DNA of 55,593 nt from the NCBI GenBank assembly GCA_030697555.1, contig JAUYPV010000121.1, positions 1 to 55,593 on the forward strand, read 5' to 3'. Shown here in pieces: positions 9,822 to 18,256 of the stretch. The notes beneath the pieces were generated by a model. The model made no database searches, was not told the DNA's origin, and saw only the letters and a list, made by a program, of their open reading frames with translations. The first letter of the stretch is position 1, and each line of letters starts with the position of its first letter. The stretch is from Hyphomonadaceae bacterium (lineage in GTDB: Bacteria > Pseudomonadota > Alphaproteobacteria > Caulobacterales > Hyphomonadaceae). The translations under genes were made by a program, and so were the position numbers.

Positions 9822-9833
9822 CAGGGCCCGCTG

Positions 9834-9856
9834 GCTCCGGCCGCCGCGGCCGGAGC
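9834..9856 (+). other. intercistronic stem-loop between coxA and ctaB
   Basis: Perfect 9-bp inverted repeat GCTCCGGCC / GGCCGGAGC with a 5-base loop, 13 bases after the coxA stop and 17 before the ctaB start. No T-tract follows, so it is not a standard intrinsic terminator. A hairpin that protects the coxBA part of the message or lowers ctaB expression is a reasonable reading. Confidence 0.65.
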
Positions 9857-9872
9857 GGCGGCGCAGTCAGAT

Positions 9873-10841
9873 ATGTCGGACGTAGGCGCAACACCGATCC
9901 CCACGACCGCCCAGACTCCTTACAGTCAGGCGAGCGCGATGGATTTTGTGCGCCTGATGAAACCGCGCGTCATGTCGCTGGTGGTGTTCACTGCCCTGGC
10001 CGGCCTCGTCGCCGCGCCAGGCGACATGCATCCGTTCACCGCCGCCGTTGCGATCCTGGCTGTAGCCCTTGGTTCGGGCGCGGCCGGCGCGCTCAACATG
10101 TGGTACGACGCCGACATCGACCGGCTGATGGCCCGCACGGCGCATCGCCCCGTGCCCGCCGGCCTCATCGCGCCGGCTGACGCGCTGGGCTTCGGCCTCA
10201 TCATGTCGGTGATTTCGGTGATGCTGATGGCGCTGGCCGCGACGCCGCTGGCCGCTGCTTTGCTTGCCTTCTCCATCGTCTTCTACGTCGTGATCTACAC
10301 GATGTGGCTGAAGCGCTCGACCGCGCAGAACATCGTCATCGGCGGCGCCGCGGGCGCCTTCCCGCCGGTGATCGGCTGGGCTGCCGTGACGGGTAATGCG
10401 CCGATCGACGCGTGGATCCTGTTCGGCCTGATCTTCCTCTGGACGCCGCCGCACTTCTGGGCGCTGTCGCTGTGGACTTCGAAAGAATACGCCCGCGCCG
10501 GCGTGCCCATGCTGCCCGTCACCAGGGGGGCAGCCGAGACCCGCCGCCAGATCCTGATCTACACGCTGATCGTCGCCCCGTTCGGCCTTGCGCCGGTTGC
10601 GACCGGTCTCGGCGGCTGGATCTATCTCGTTGTCGCCAGCCTCGGCGGTATCGCCTTCCTCTATGGCGCCGTCCGCGTCTTCTTCAGCCGGGCCGGCGAT
10701 GACAATGTCCGCGCTGACCTGCGCCGCGCGCATGTGCTGTTCGGCATCTCGATCATATATCTCTTTGCGTTGTTCGCGGCGCTGCTGATCGAACATGCAC
10801 TGCCGATGGTCTACTGGCCTGCTGGCCTTGGAGCCGGATGA
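9873..10841 (+). CDS. ctaB: protoheme IX farnesyltransferase (heme O synthase)
   Basis: 322-residue UbiA-superfamily membrane enzyme that transfers a farnesyl group to heme b to make heme O, the precursor of the heme A used by CoxA. The first Asp-rich prenyl-binding motif is [19 protein letters not shown], and the family signatures [10 protein letters not shown] and [13 protein letters not shown] are present. About nine membrane helices. Its stop overlaps the next start (ATGATG), so translation is probably coupled to coxF. ctaA (heme A synthase) is not in this cluster. Confidence 0.96.
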   Translation: MSDVGATPIPTTAQTPYSQASAMDFVRLMKPRVMSLVVFTALAGLVAAPGDMHPFTAAVAILAVALGSGAAGALNMWYDADIDRLMARTAHRPVPAGLIAPADALGFGLIMSVISVMLMALAATPLAAALLAFSIVFYVVIYTMWLKRSTAQNIVIGGAAGAFPPVIGWAAVTGNAPIDAWILFGLIFLWTPPHFWALSLWTSKEYARAGVPMLPVTRGAAETRRQILIYTLIVAPFGLAPVATGLGGWIYLVVASLGGIAFLYGAVRVFFSRAGDDNVRADLRRAHVLFGISIIYLFALFAALLIEHALPMVYWPAGLGAG

Positions 10842-11095
10842 TGGCGAAAGAGCCCTCCAACCCAACGATTGAGGCGTCCGCGGCCGTGCAGCCGCGCGCC
10901 GGCCTCGCCGGGGCCGTGTTCGACAGTCATGAAGCGATTTTCACCGGCGAGTACGTCACGCTGACGGCAGAGCAGGCCAAGGCCCGCAAGCACCGTGGCC
11001 AGTGGATCGCGCTCGGCCTGATCACCTTCTGCATCCTGATCTTCCTGATCACCATGACCCGCATGGGTCAGAACCTGATGGTCGGCGGGTCATGA
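10838..11095 (+). CDS. CoxF-like small membrane protein of the oxidase operon
   Basis: 85 residues with a soluble N-terminal part containing [17 protein letters not shown] and one membrane helix ([17 protein letters not shown]). Small single-span proteins of this type sit between ctaB and ctaG in many alphaproteobacterial oxidase operons and are annotated CoxF; they are thought to help oxidase assembly. The start overlaps the ctaB stop and the end overlaps the ctaG start by 4 bases. Position is the main evidence, since the protein is short. Confidence 0.75.
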   Translation: MMAKEPSNPTIEASAAVQPRAGLAGAVFDSHEAIFTGEYVTLTAEQAKARKHRGQWIALGLITFCILIFLITMTRMGQNLMVGGS

Positions 11096-11658
11096 CGCCG
11101 AAAGCGCGCCTCACTGCGTTCATCCTCACCGGCGGCGCCGTCGGCATGCTGGGCCTCAGCTTCGCAGCCGAGCCGCTCTATTCCACCTTCTGCCGGATCA
11201 CCGGCTTCGGCGGCACGACGCAGGTCGCAACCGCGCCATCGCGCAAGGTTCTGGACCAGACCGTCCGCATCCGCTTCGACGCCAACGTGGATGAAGGCCT
11301 GCCGATCACCTTCAAGCCGGTCGAGCCGTACATCGACGTGAAGGTCGGCGAGACGGTGATGAGCTTCTACGAGGTGACCAACACCTCCGAAGGCCAGATC
11401 AAGGCGATGGCCAGCTACAACGTCGCCCCCGACAAGGCCGGCAAATACTTCAACAAGGTCGAATGCTTCTGCTTCAAGGAAAAGATCTTCCAGCCGGGCA
11501 AGACTGAGAAACTGCCGGTGATCTTCTACGTTTCGGCCGACATGGCGGACGATCCGCTGGCCCGGGACGTCAAGGGAATCACGCTTTCGTACACGTATTA
11601 CTTCGCGGGCGAGGTTCAGGCCTCCGCGCGGCTTGAGGACGCATCCGCGGTCAACTAG
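11092..11658 (+). CDS. ctaG: cytochrome c oxidase assembly protein CtaG/Cox11
   Basis: 188 residues. Cox11 delivers copper to the CuB site of subunit I from the periplasmic side. One N-terminal membrane anchor (LTAFILTGGAVGMLGLSFA) is followed by an Ig-like periplasmic domain. The copper-binding CFC motif is at Cys125-Phe-Cys127 (VECFCFKEKIF). PLYSTFCRITGFGGTTQ is the conserved entry to the domain. The start at 11092 overlaps the coxF stop (ATGA) and gives the usual family length. Confidence 0.95.
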   Translation: MTPKARLTAFILTGGAVGMLGLSFAAEPLYSTFCRITGFGGTTQVATAPSRKVLDQTVRIRFDANVDEGLPITFKPVEPYIDVKVGETVMSFYEVTNTSEGQIKAMASYNVAPDKAGKYFNKVECFCFKEKIFQPGKTEKLPVIFYVSADMADDPLARDVKGITLSYTYYFAGEVQASARLEDASAVN

Positions 11659-11722
11659 ACCCGGGGTAGGAAGTTGAAGACTCGCAGGGGCTAAAAAACC
11701 CGGCAAATCGAGGGACTGGACC

Positions 11723-12655
11723 ATGTCGGACGCGACTGTGAAGCACGACTACCACCTGGTGAAACCCAGTCCGTGGCCGCTGCTCGGCGCTATCGCCTTC
11801 CTCATGCTGTTCCTCGGCATGGCCGGGTACATGAAAGGCTTCTGGTTCATCGAGAAGGGCGCCTTGTGGGCCCCGGCGCCGGGCTTTCTGGCCCTGGTCT
11901 TCGTCTGCGTCGGCTGGTGGGGCGATGTCCTCAAAGAAAGCCGGGGTGGCGATCACACCGAAGTCGTCCAGATCTCCCTGCGCTACGGCATGGTGTTGTT
12001 CATCGCCTCCGAGGTGATGTTTTTCGTCGCCTGGTTCTGGGGCTTCTTCGAAATGGCGATCTTCTTCGATGTGCGCGGCAACGCGGCGCACACGGACCTC
12101 GCCAACCCCAACCTCGAGAACCTCAAAGGCTGGGCGCACTGGCCCGTCACGCAGATCGTCACCAACGCAGAGACCGGTGCACGCGAGTTCTTGCCCGTCC
12201 GTCCGTTCGATCCGTTCCACCTGCCGCTGGTCAACACGCTGATCCTGCTGCTCTCGGGCACCACGGTCACCTGGGCACACCACGCGCTGCAGTCCGGCGA
12301 CCGCGCGGGCGCCAAGTGGGGCCTGCTGCTCACCGTCATCCTGGGCATCTCGTTCACCAGCTTCCAGGCGATCGAGTACGCCGAAGCCGGCTTCTCGTAT
12401 GACGGCTCGCTCTATGGCTCCGCCTTCTTCATGGCGACGGGCTTCCACGGCGCACACGTCATCATCGGAACGATCTTCCTCATCGTCTGCCTGCTTCGCC
12501 TGATGGCCGGCGGCATGAAGCCTACCAAACACCTCGGTTTCGAGTTCGCCGCCTGGTACTGGCACTTCGTCGATGTGGTGTGGCTGTTCCTCTTCGCATT
12601 CGTCTACGTCGCCCCGCACCTCATCTTCGGACCGGGCGCGCCGGCGGCCCACTGA
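11723..12655 (+). CDS. coxC: cytochrome c oxidase subunit III
   Basis: 310 residues with seven expected membrane helices. It lacks redox centres and stabilises subunit I turnover. Family signatures seen are HDYHLVKPSPWPLLGA at the N-terminus, FIASEVMFFVAWFWGFFE, and FHGAHVIIGTIFL followed by the last-helix segment WYWHFVDVVWLFLF. Positioned 64 bases after ctaG, preceded by GAGGGA at a sensible distance from the ATG. The length is slightly above the 260-290 of many homologues because of the loop between helices 2 and 3 carrying NLENLKGWAHWPV. Confidence 0.97.
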   Translation: MSDATVKHDYHLVKPSPWPLLGAIAFLMLFLGMAGYMKGFWFIEKGALWAPAPGFLALVFVCVGWWGDVLKESRGGDHTEVVQISLRYGMVLFIASEVMFFVAWFWGFFEMAIFFDVRGNAAHTDLANPNLENLKGWAHWPVTQIVTNAETGAREFLPVRPFDPFHLPLVNTLILLLSGTTVTWAHHALQSGDRAGAKWGLLLTVILGISFTSFQAIEYAEAGFSYDGSLYGSAFFMATGFHGAHVIIGTIFLIVCLLRLMAGGMKPTKHLGFEFAAWYWHFVDVVWLFLFAFVYVAPHLIFGPGAPAAH

Positions 12656-12677
12656 CGGCTAGACTGAGAGTAGGGTG

Positions 12678-13304
12678 ATGCGCGGGAAGACGGCGTTTAT
12701 CGGCTTCCTTGTCCTGCAGGCCGCCATGGTGGTGCTGTGGGTGGCGTCGATCGCGCCGCTCGCGGGCACGGACACACCCATGATCTCGCAGGCCAACCAG
12801 ATCTGGAGCGGCGGCGCCTTCTCCAACACGACCGGAAGCTTCCGCGGCGACGCAGGCGTATCGGCAGAGAAGTTCGAGCTGTTCGGCCATATGCTATGGG
12901 CGACACTGCTGATTGCCGCCTCCGGCGCCGCCGCCTGGTTCGCCGGCGGGTCTTTCCATCGCAACCGCACCTGGCTGTCCGCCGCCCTCTCGCTTCTGGC
13001 TCTGAGCCTTGCCGCCGGCGGCGCCTACTACGTCGTCACGCAATGGTCGGGCGATACGTCGTTCGCTCCGCCCATGCTCGATGCACCGCTGCTCTACATG
13101 GTGACTCGCACAGCCCTGATTCAGTTGTTCATCGGCTGGATCCTGCTGGCGCTCTACACTGTGCTGGCGATCGCGGGCTTCTCCAATCCGGCCAAGCCGC
13201 TCGGGTTTCACCTGGTCGAGTTGAACTGGCTCATCGTCGTCATCGTCTGGATTGTAGTCTATCTAGGTCTCTACCTGGCGCCGAACCAGTTCGGCGGGAG
13301 CTGA
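12678..13304 (+). CDS. unknown polytopic membrane protein in the oxidase operon
   Basis: 208 residues that I cannot assign to a family. About five hydrophobic helices are visible: about 4-26 (FIGFLVLQAAMVVLWVASI), 73-92, 99-121, 149-171 and 182-203 (LIVVIVWIVVYLGLYLA). Between the first two lies a periplasmic-looking loop with ISQANQIWSGGAFSNTTGSF. It sits between coxC and the DUF983 gene with 1-20 base gaps, so it is almost certainly co-transcribed with the oxidase genes. An assembly or accessory role is inference from position only. An in-frame GTG directly precedes the ATG chosen here. Confidence 0.8.
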   Translation: MRGKTAFIGFLVLQAAMVVLWVASIAPLAGTDTPMISQANQIWSGGAFSNTTGSFRGDAGVSAEKFELFGHMLWATLLIAASGAAAWFAGGSFHRNRTWLSAALSLLALSLAAGGAYYVVTQWSGDTSFAPPMLDAPLLYMVTRTALIQLFIGWILLALYTVLAIAGFSNPAKPLGFHLVELNWLIVVIVWIVVYLGLYLAPNQFGGS

Positions 13305-13305
13305 C

Positions 13306-13677
13306 ATGGCCGTCTCCCCCATTTCCGCGGGCCTGCGTTGCCGCTGCCCGAATTGCGGAGAGGGCCGGCTGTACCGTGGCTTCCTCACCTTCAAGCAACG
13401 GTGCGACGCCTGCGAGGCGGATCTCACCGTCGCCGACACAGGCGATGGCGCGTCTTTCTTCGTGATGTTTGCGGCGCTGATCGTGATCGTTCCATCCGCC
13501 GGGTTCTTTCAGCTTGCCTTCGATCCGCCGGCCTGGGTGCACGCCCTGATCTGGCCGCCGCTGACTCTGGCCTTCTGCCTGTTCCTGCTGCGCCCCATCA
13601 AGGCGACGCTGTTCGCCCTGCAATGGAAGCATCATGCAGGCCAGGCGAAGTTCGCGGACGACGACAAGCAGGACTAG
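13306..13677 (+). CDS. DUF983 family membrane protein
   Basis: 123 residues. The N-terminus holds a zinc-ribbon-like set of cysteines (RCRCPNCGEGRLYRGFL, then QRCDACEADL), followed by GDGASFFVMF and two membrane helices. This is the pattern of DUF983 proteins, regularly found between coxC and SURF1 in alphaproteobacteria; the biochemical role is unknown, though metal handling for the oxidase is often suspected. It starts one base after the preceding stop. Confidence 0.9.
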   Translation: MAVSPISAGLRCRCPNCGEGRLYRGFLTFKQRCDACEADLTVADTGDGASFFVMFAALIVIVPSAGFFQLAFDPPAWVHALIWPPLTLAFCLFLLRPIKATLFALQWKHHAGQAKFADDDKQD

Positions 13678-13709
13678 GCGTCCGCCTGCTGCGAGAGTAT
13701 CGCCAAGTC

Positions 13710-14426
13710 ATGTATTTTCGTCCGCTTCCTGTTCTCACTCTGATCGCGATCCCTACGCTTGTCGCGCTGGTTTGGCTGGGAGCGTGGCAGGTCCAGCGGG
13801 CGGGGTGGAAGTCCGGGGTTATCGCGGATTTCGAGCGCGCCGCCAGCGCCACGCCGGGGACGCTCGAAGACGCCTTCTGCGGTCAGGACGCCGAGCCGCT
13901 GGGCAGGATCGTCGCGGTCGAGGCGGCACCCGCCCGCCCGCTGCGCGTCTTCGGCCACAACGCGGCGGGGCAGGCAGGCTGGAGGCTGTTCCTGCCCGTG
14001 ATGCCTGGCTGCTACAGCTCGAACGGGGGCGTTCTGGCCGAGACCGGGTTTGAGCCGCTGCAACTGGACGGCGGCCCCTATACCGCGCCAGCGACGCCCC
14101 AGGCGCTGGCGGGCAGGTTCATTGTCGGGGCGTGGCCGAAGCAGCAGATGATGGCCGCCGCCAACGCGCCGGACCGCAACGAGTGGCACTGGTTCGATGC
14201 ACCCGCCATGGCGGTCTTCCTGCAGACGGGCCCCGTCGACGAACGTTTCATTCTCGCAAGGCTTGACGGGATGCCGGATTACCTGACCCGAACACCGCCC
14301 GAAACCCACATTGGCTATGCTGTAACCTGGTTCGGGATGGCGATTGGTTTCGTCGTGATATACGCCCTGTTCCACGCGCGGGCCGGCCGCCTGCGCTTCA
14401 GGAAACGGGAAGCCGGCCAGCAATGA
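13710..14426 (+). CDS. SURF1 family oxidase assembly protein
   Basis: 238 residues with a membrane helix at each end (about 6-24 and 203-225) and a periplasmic domain between them, the SURF1 layout. SURF1 binds heme A and helps its insertion into subunit I. Seen are WLGAWQVQRAGWK after helix 1, a C-terminal DYLTRTPPETHIGYAVTWFG and the following helix. The domain has cysteine-containing segments (EDAFCGQ, MPGCYSS) that not all homologues carry. ATG 13710 gives the normal size. The stop overlaps the thrC start (ATGA). Confidence 0.92.
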   Translation: MYFRPLPVLTLIAIPTLVALVWLGAWQVQRAGWKSGVIADFERAASATPGTLEDAFCGQDAEPLGRIVAVEAAPARPLRVFGHNAAGQAGWRLFLPVMPGCYSSNGGVLAETGFEPLQLDGGPYTAPATPQALAGRFIVGAWPKQQMMAAANAPDRNEWHWFDAPAMAVFLQTGPVDERFILARLDGMPDYLTRTPPETHIGYAVTWFGMAIGFVVIYALFHARAGRLRFRKREAGQQ

Positions 14427-15805
14427 AGTACGTCTCCACACGTGGAAATGCAGAGCCGGTCGATTTCGTGCAGGCGAGCCTGATGGGCCTCGCGCCCGAC
14501 GGCGGCCTGTTCAGCCCGGAGGCGTTCCCGTCGATCGAGCGGCCCAGCGCAAGCGCCACCTATGTCGAGACGGCCACCCGCGTGCTCTCCGCGTTCGCTG
14601 GAAACAGCCTGCCGGAAGACGCCATTCGCGGCATGGCGCAACGGGCCTACGCGCCCTTCGCGCACCAGTCTGTCGCTCCTCTTATCGAGGTGGGTCCCGG
14701 CCGCTGGATGATGGAGTTGCATCACGGGCCGACGCTCGCCTTCAAGGACGTGGCGATGCGGCTGATTGCCCAGCTCTACGATCACATCCTCGGACTGCGC
14801 GGCGAGCGCATGACCATCCTCTGCGCCACCTCGGGCGACACCGGCGGGGCCGCTGCTTCGGCCTTTGCCGGATCGAAGCACGTCGACATGGTGATCCTGC
14901 ACCCGCTCGACCGGGTCTCGCCGACGCAGCGCCTGTTCATGACGGCGACCGGCGCCGCCAACATCCACAACCTCGCGCTCGAAGGGGATTTCGACGGCAC
15001 GCAGGCGATCCTGAAACAGCTTCTCGCCGACGATCAGTTCCGCCGGCGCACGCATCTCGCCGCCGTCAATTCCATCAACTGGACGCGCGTCGCCGCGCAG
15101 AGCGTCTACTTCGCGCAGGCGCAGGCTCAACTCGGCCGCGACCGCCCGATCCGCTTCGTCGTGCCGACGGGCAATTTTGGCGACGCGCTGGCCTGCTATG
15201 TCGCCTCACGCTGCGGGCTGCTCGCGCGCTTCGACTGCGTCGCCGCCGTCAACGCCAACGATGCGATGGCGCGGCTGCTCTCCGGCATGCCGCTGATGAA
15301 GGGCGCCACCGCCGCCACGCTGAGCCCGGCGATGGATATCCAGCTTCCCTCCAACTTCGAACGCTTGCTGTTCGAAGCCTCCGGTCGCGATGGCGGAGCA
15401 GTCGCCGCCGCCTATGCGCTGCTCGCCAGTAAAGGCGAGGCGCCGTTGCCGAAAACCGCCGCGACCAAGCTGGGCGACATGGGCCTCTCCGCCGAACGCG
15501 TCAGCGACGGCGAGACGGTCGAGGAAATGAAACGCGCCCACGCCGAGACCGGCTGGATCGTGTGCCCGCACACGGCCGTGGGCCTCGCCGCCGCGCGCCG
15601 CACACGCCAGGCCGACGGTCCCATCGTCACGCTCGCCACGGCGCATGCCGCGAAGTTTCCAGAGACCGTGGAAAAAGCGCTGGGTGTCAGGATCGGTCTG
15701 CCGGACCGCGCCGCCGAATTCACGTCGCGCAAGGAAAAGTTCGACACCGGACCGATGAGCGCCGACTTCGTGCGCGACCGTATCCTCTCCCTCGTGGGTG
15801 CATGA
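14423..15805 (+). CDS. thrC: threonine synthase
   Basis: 460-residue PLP enzyme converting O-phosphohomoserine to threonine. The PLP lysine is Lys108 in HGPTLAFKDVAMRL. ATSGDTGGAAASAF binds the phosphate, and VPTGNFGDALA is the second signature. The N-terminus (KYVSTRGNAEPVDF) is that of the long bacterial/yeast class. Both ends overlap neighbours by 4 bases (SURF1 before, M16 peptidase after), so the three are translationally coupled. Linkage of thrC to SURF1 is a known alphaproteobacterial arrangement without an obvious metabolic reason. Confidence 0.97.
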   Translation: MKYVSTRGNAEPVDFVQASLMGLAPDGGLFSPEAFPSIERPSASATYVETATRVLSAFAGNSLPEDAIRGMAQRAYAPFAHQSVAPLIEVGPGRWMMELHHGPTLAFKDVAMRLIAQLYDHILGLRGERMTILCATSGDTGGAAASAFAGSKHVDMVILHPLDRVSPTQRLFMTATGAANIHNLALEGDFDGTQAILKQLLADDQFRRRTHLAAVNSINWTRVAAQSVYFAQAQAQLGRDRPIRFVVPTGNFGDALACYVASRCGLLARFDCVAAVNANDAMARLLSGMPLMKGATAATLSPAMDIQLPSNFERLLFEASGRDGGAVAAAYALLASKGEAPLPKTAATKLGDMGLSAERVSDGETVEEMKRAHAETGWIVCPHTAVGLAAARRTRQADGPIVTLATAHAAKFPETVEKALGVRIGLPDRAAEFTSRKEKFDTGPMSADFVRDRILSLVGA

Positions 15806-17073
15806 TCCACATGGCTGATGCACGTCAGGTCATCACACTGAACAATGGCGTGCGGATGGTGTTCGACGCCATGCCCGGCCTTCGCACGGCCGCCGTTGGG
15901 GTCTTCCTCGGCGCCGGCGCACGGCATGAACCGGCCGACCGCAACGGCCTCGCGCACTTCCTCGAGCACATGGCCTTCAAGGGCGCTAACGGCCTCAACG
16001 CGCGCGAGATAGCCGAGGCCGTCGAGGCGCGTGGCGCATCCATCAACGCCGCCACCGAATACGAACGCACCAGCTATTTCGTCCGCTGCCTCAGCGCCGA
16101 TGCGCCGGAGATGCTGGAGACCGCGCTGTCGCTGGTTTTCGCGCCGAGCCATCCGCCCGAAGAGATCGAGCGTGAGAAGGGTGTTGTCCTGCAGGAAATC
16201 GGCGAAGCCGCAGACCAGCCCGATGACCTGGTCTTCGAGCTTGCGCAGGTGGCCAGCTATCCCGATCACCCGCTCGGCCGCCCCATCCTCGGCACCGAAG
16301 AGACGCTGGCGCCCGTTACCCGCAACGACCTCTACGACTTTGCCCGTTCCAACTATGCGCCGCACCGCACCGTCATTTCCGTAGCCGGCGCCTTCGATCG
16401 CGGCGCCATCGAAGATATCGTCCACCGCTGGTTCGACAGCCGCGAGCCTCTCGCCCGGGAATTTCTCCAGCCGCCAGGCCAGACCGGCTCTGCCGTTCGC
16501 ACCGAAGTGCGCAAGCTCGAGCAGGTCCACCTCGTCCTGGGCCGCCGCGCGCCTTCGGCGACATCCGACGATCGCTTCGCGGCGCGCATCTTCGCAGAGA
16601 TCTTCGGCGGCGGCATGGCCTCGCGCCTGTTCCAGGAAGTGCGCGAGAGCAGGGGACTCGCCTACACCATCGATGCGTCCGCCGAGCAGTATTCCGATGT
16701 CGGCCGCGTCTCGGTCTATGCCGGCTGCGCGACGAAGGATGCCGCCGAAGTCGTGAAGCTTACCTCCGATATCTGGGCGCAGATGGCGAGCGACGGCCCG
16801 ACCGAAGCCGAACTTGCGCGCGCCGTCGCCGTCGCCGCTGCCAGCTACGCCATGGCCGCCGAAGCCCCCGCCGCGCGCGCCGGCACCGCCGCGTATGAGC
16901 TTCTCACCTTCGACAGGCTCGTCCCCGTAGAGGAAGTTCTTCGCCGCATAGACGCCGTGACGGCCGATGACGTCCGCCGCATCGCGCGAGATTGCCTTGC
17001 ACAACCGGCTATTGCCGCCGCCGTCGGTCCTAAGGCTGGACTTGCCGCCGCTGAGGCGTTTGTCTCCGGCTGA
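15802..17073 (+). CDS. M16 family zinc peptidase (processing peptidase-like)
   Basis: 423 residues, the size of the mitochondrial processing peptidase beta/PepR type. The inverted zinc motif HFLEH is at residues 52-56 (His52, Glu55, His56), followed by MAFKGANGLNAREIAE; the third ligand is expected in EEIEREKGVVLQEI. The second, inactive M16 half contains FGGGMASRLFQEVRESRGLAY. No signal peptide is visible, so it is probably cytoplasmic. The start overlaps thrC by 4 bases; an internal ATG nine bases further on is also possible. Confidence 0.93.
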   Translation: MIHMADARQVITLNNGVRMVFDAMPGLRTAAVGVFLGAGARHEPADRNGLAHFLEHMAFKGANGLNAREIAEAVEARGASINAATEYERTSYFVRCLSADAPEMLETALSLVFAPSHPPEEIEREKGVVLQEIGEAADQPDDLVFELAQVASYPDHPLGRPILGTEETLAPVTRNDLYDFARSNYAPHRTVISVAGAFDRGAIEDIVHRWFDSREPLAREFLQPPGQTGSAVRTEVRKLEQVHLVLGRRAPSATSDDRFAARIFAEIFGGGMASRLFQEVRESRGLAYTIDASAEQYSDVGRVSVYAGCATKDAAEVVKLTSDIWAQMASDGPTEAELARAVAVAAASYAMAAEAPAARAGTAAYELLTFDRLVPVEEVLRRIDAVTADDVRRIARDCLAQPAIAAAVGPKAGLAAAEAFVSG

Positions 17074-17089
17074 TCTGATTCGGGGCGAC

Positions 17090-18172
17090 ATGAATCAATT
17101 CTCCGCCGACACCGCCGTTACGTCCGCGCGCGCCGCCTTGTGGACCTGGTCCGCGAGCGAAGGGGCCATTGCGATCCGCGCCGAGCCGGGCGGCCCGCTT
17201 ACCGCGCTCGACGGCCGCTGGACACTCGAGGCGCTGCTCGGCCAACTCGACGGCCTGGCGCGCGGCATGATTGCGTCGCGCCTGAGGGAGGGCCGCCCCG
17301 GCGACCCGATCGATGTGCGCCTCACGCTGATTGATGGCCGCCCGGCTCACTTCATCGGCGCATTCCATGATCTCGGGGTCGCCCGCGGACTCATCGTTTC
17401 GGCCGAAGCTGGCGCTCGTCTCGTCTATGGCGAGACGAATGTGGAACCTGTCTTCCAGCCCATCCGCCGCCTCGACGATCTCTCCGTCGCCGGCTTCGAG
17501 GCGCTGGCCCGCTTCCGTGCGCCCGATGGCCAGCTCGTTGGCCCCGACACGCTGGTCGGGCAGGGTGGCAGCACGGACTGGACATCCATCGCTCCGGTCA
17601 TGCTCGCCAAGTCTGCCGGCGTGCTCGCTTCGCTACGCGCTCAGGGACGGCCGGAAAGCAAGGACCTGTTCATGCAGGTGAACCTCTCCGCCGCTGAAAT
17701 CGCGCGGCCGCTGCTGGTCGAGGAGATTGCCGCAATCATTCGCGACGCCGGCCTGCCGCACGGCGTGCTGCGCATCGAGCTTACCGAACAGGCTGCGCTT
17801 CGCGATTTCGACGGCGCCCTTGGCGCCCTTGCCGCCTTCCGGGCGGCGGGCGCAGGCATTGTGCTCGACGATTTCGGAGCGGGGCACTCTTCCTTCGCCT
17901 GGCTCGCGGAACTTCCCGCCGATGGCGTCAAGCTCGATCCCAAGCTCTCCCGCATGATCCGCCATCCGCGCGCCTGCCGCATTGTTACGGCGCTCACCAC
18001 GCTGATCCGCAGCCTGGGCATGACCGTCACCGCCGAGGGGATCGAGGACGCGGACGTTGCCGGCGAGCTCCACGCCATCGGCTGCGACTACGTACAGGGC
18101 TTCGCCTACGACCTGCCGCTCAGAACGCCCGATGTGGCAGTGGCGTTTGATACTCTGAGAGATCACAATTAG
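17090..18172 (+). CDS. EAL-domain cyclic-di-GMP phosphodiesterase
   Basis: 360 residues with a short PAS-like N-terminal part (about 1-110) and one EAL domain (about 120-350); there is no GGDEF domain and no membrane helix. EAL enzymes hydrolyse c-di-GMP to pGpG. The catalytic set appears complete: Glu137 in EALARF, Asn in QVNLSA, Glu in IELTE, Asp260 and Asp261 in LDDFGAG, Lys in VKLDPKL, Glu in AEGIED, and the final Gln in YVQGFAYD. Activity is therefore likely. It starts 16 bases after the M16 stop, at the tail of the oxidase/thrC run. Confidence 0.9.
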   Translation: MNQFSADTAVTSARAALWTWSASEGAIAIRAEPGGPLTALDGRWTLEALLGQLDGLARGMIASRLREGRPGDPIDVRLTLIDGRPAHFIGAFHDLGVARGLIVSAEAGARLVYGETNVEPVFQPIRRLDDLSVAGFEALARFRAPDGQLVGPDTLVGQGGSTDWTSIAPVMLAKSAGVLASLRAQGRPESKDLFMQVNLSAAEIARPLLVEEIAAIIRDAGLPHGVLRIELTEQAALRDFDGALGALAAFRAAGAGIVLDDFGAGHSSFAWLAELPADGVKLDPKLSRMIRHPRACRIVTALTTLIRSLGMTVTAEGIEDADVAGELHAIGCDYVQGFAYDLPLRTPDVAVAFDTLRDHN

Positions 18173-18192
18173 GCGCCGGCGCAGACACTTTC

Positions 18193-18239
18193 CAACTCAC
18201 GCTCTTCTGGCATAGTCACTGCCGTCAGTTCGTGAGTTG
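18193..18239. promoter_or_regulatory. inverted repeat before the beta-propeller lipoprotein gene
   Basis: CAACTCACG (18193-18201) and its exact complement CGTGAGTTG (18231-18239) flank 29 bases, ending about 18 bases before the GTG start at 18257 and just before its GGGGAAA ribosome-binding site. It could be an operator or a leader hairpin; no T-tract makes it a terminator of the EAL gene. Confidence 0.4.
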
Positions 18240-18256
18240 AGTTGGGGAAACGCCGC

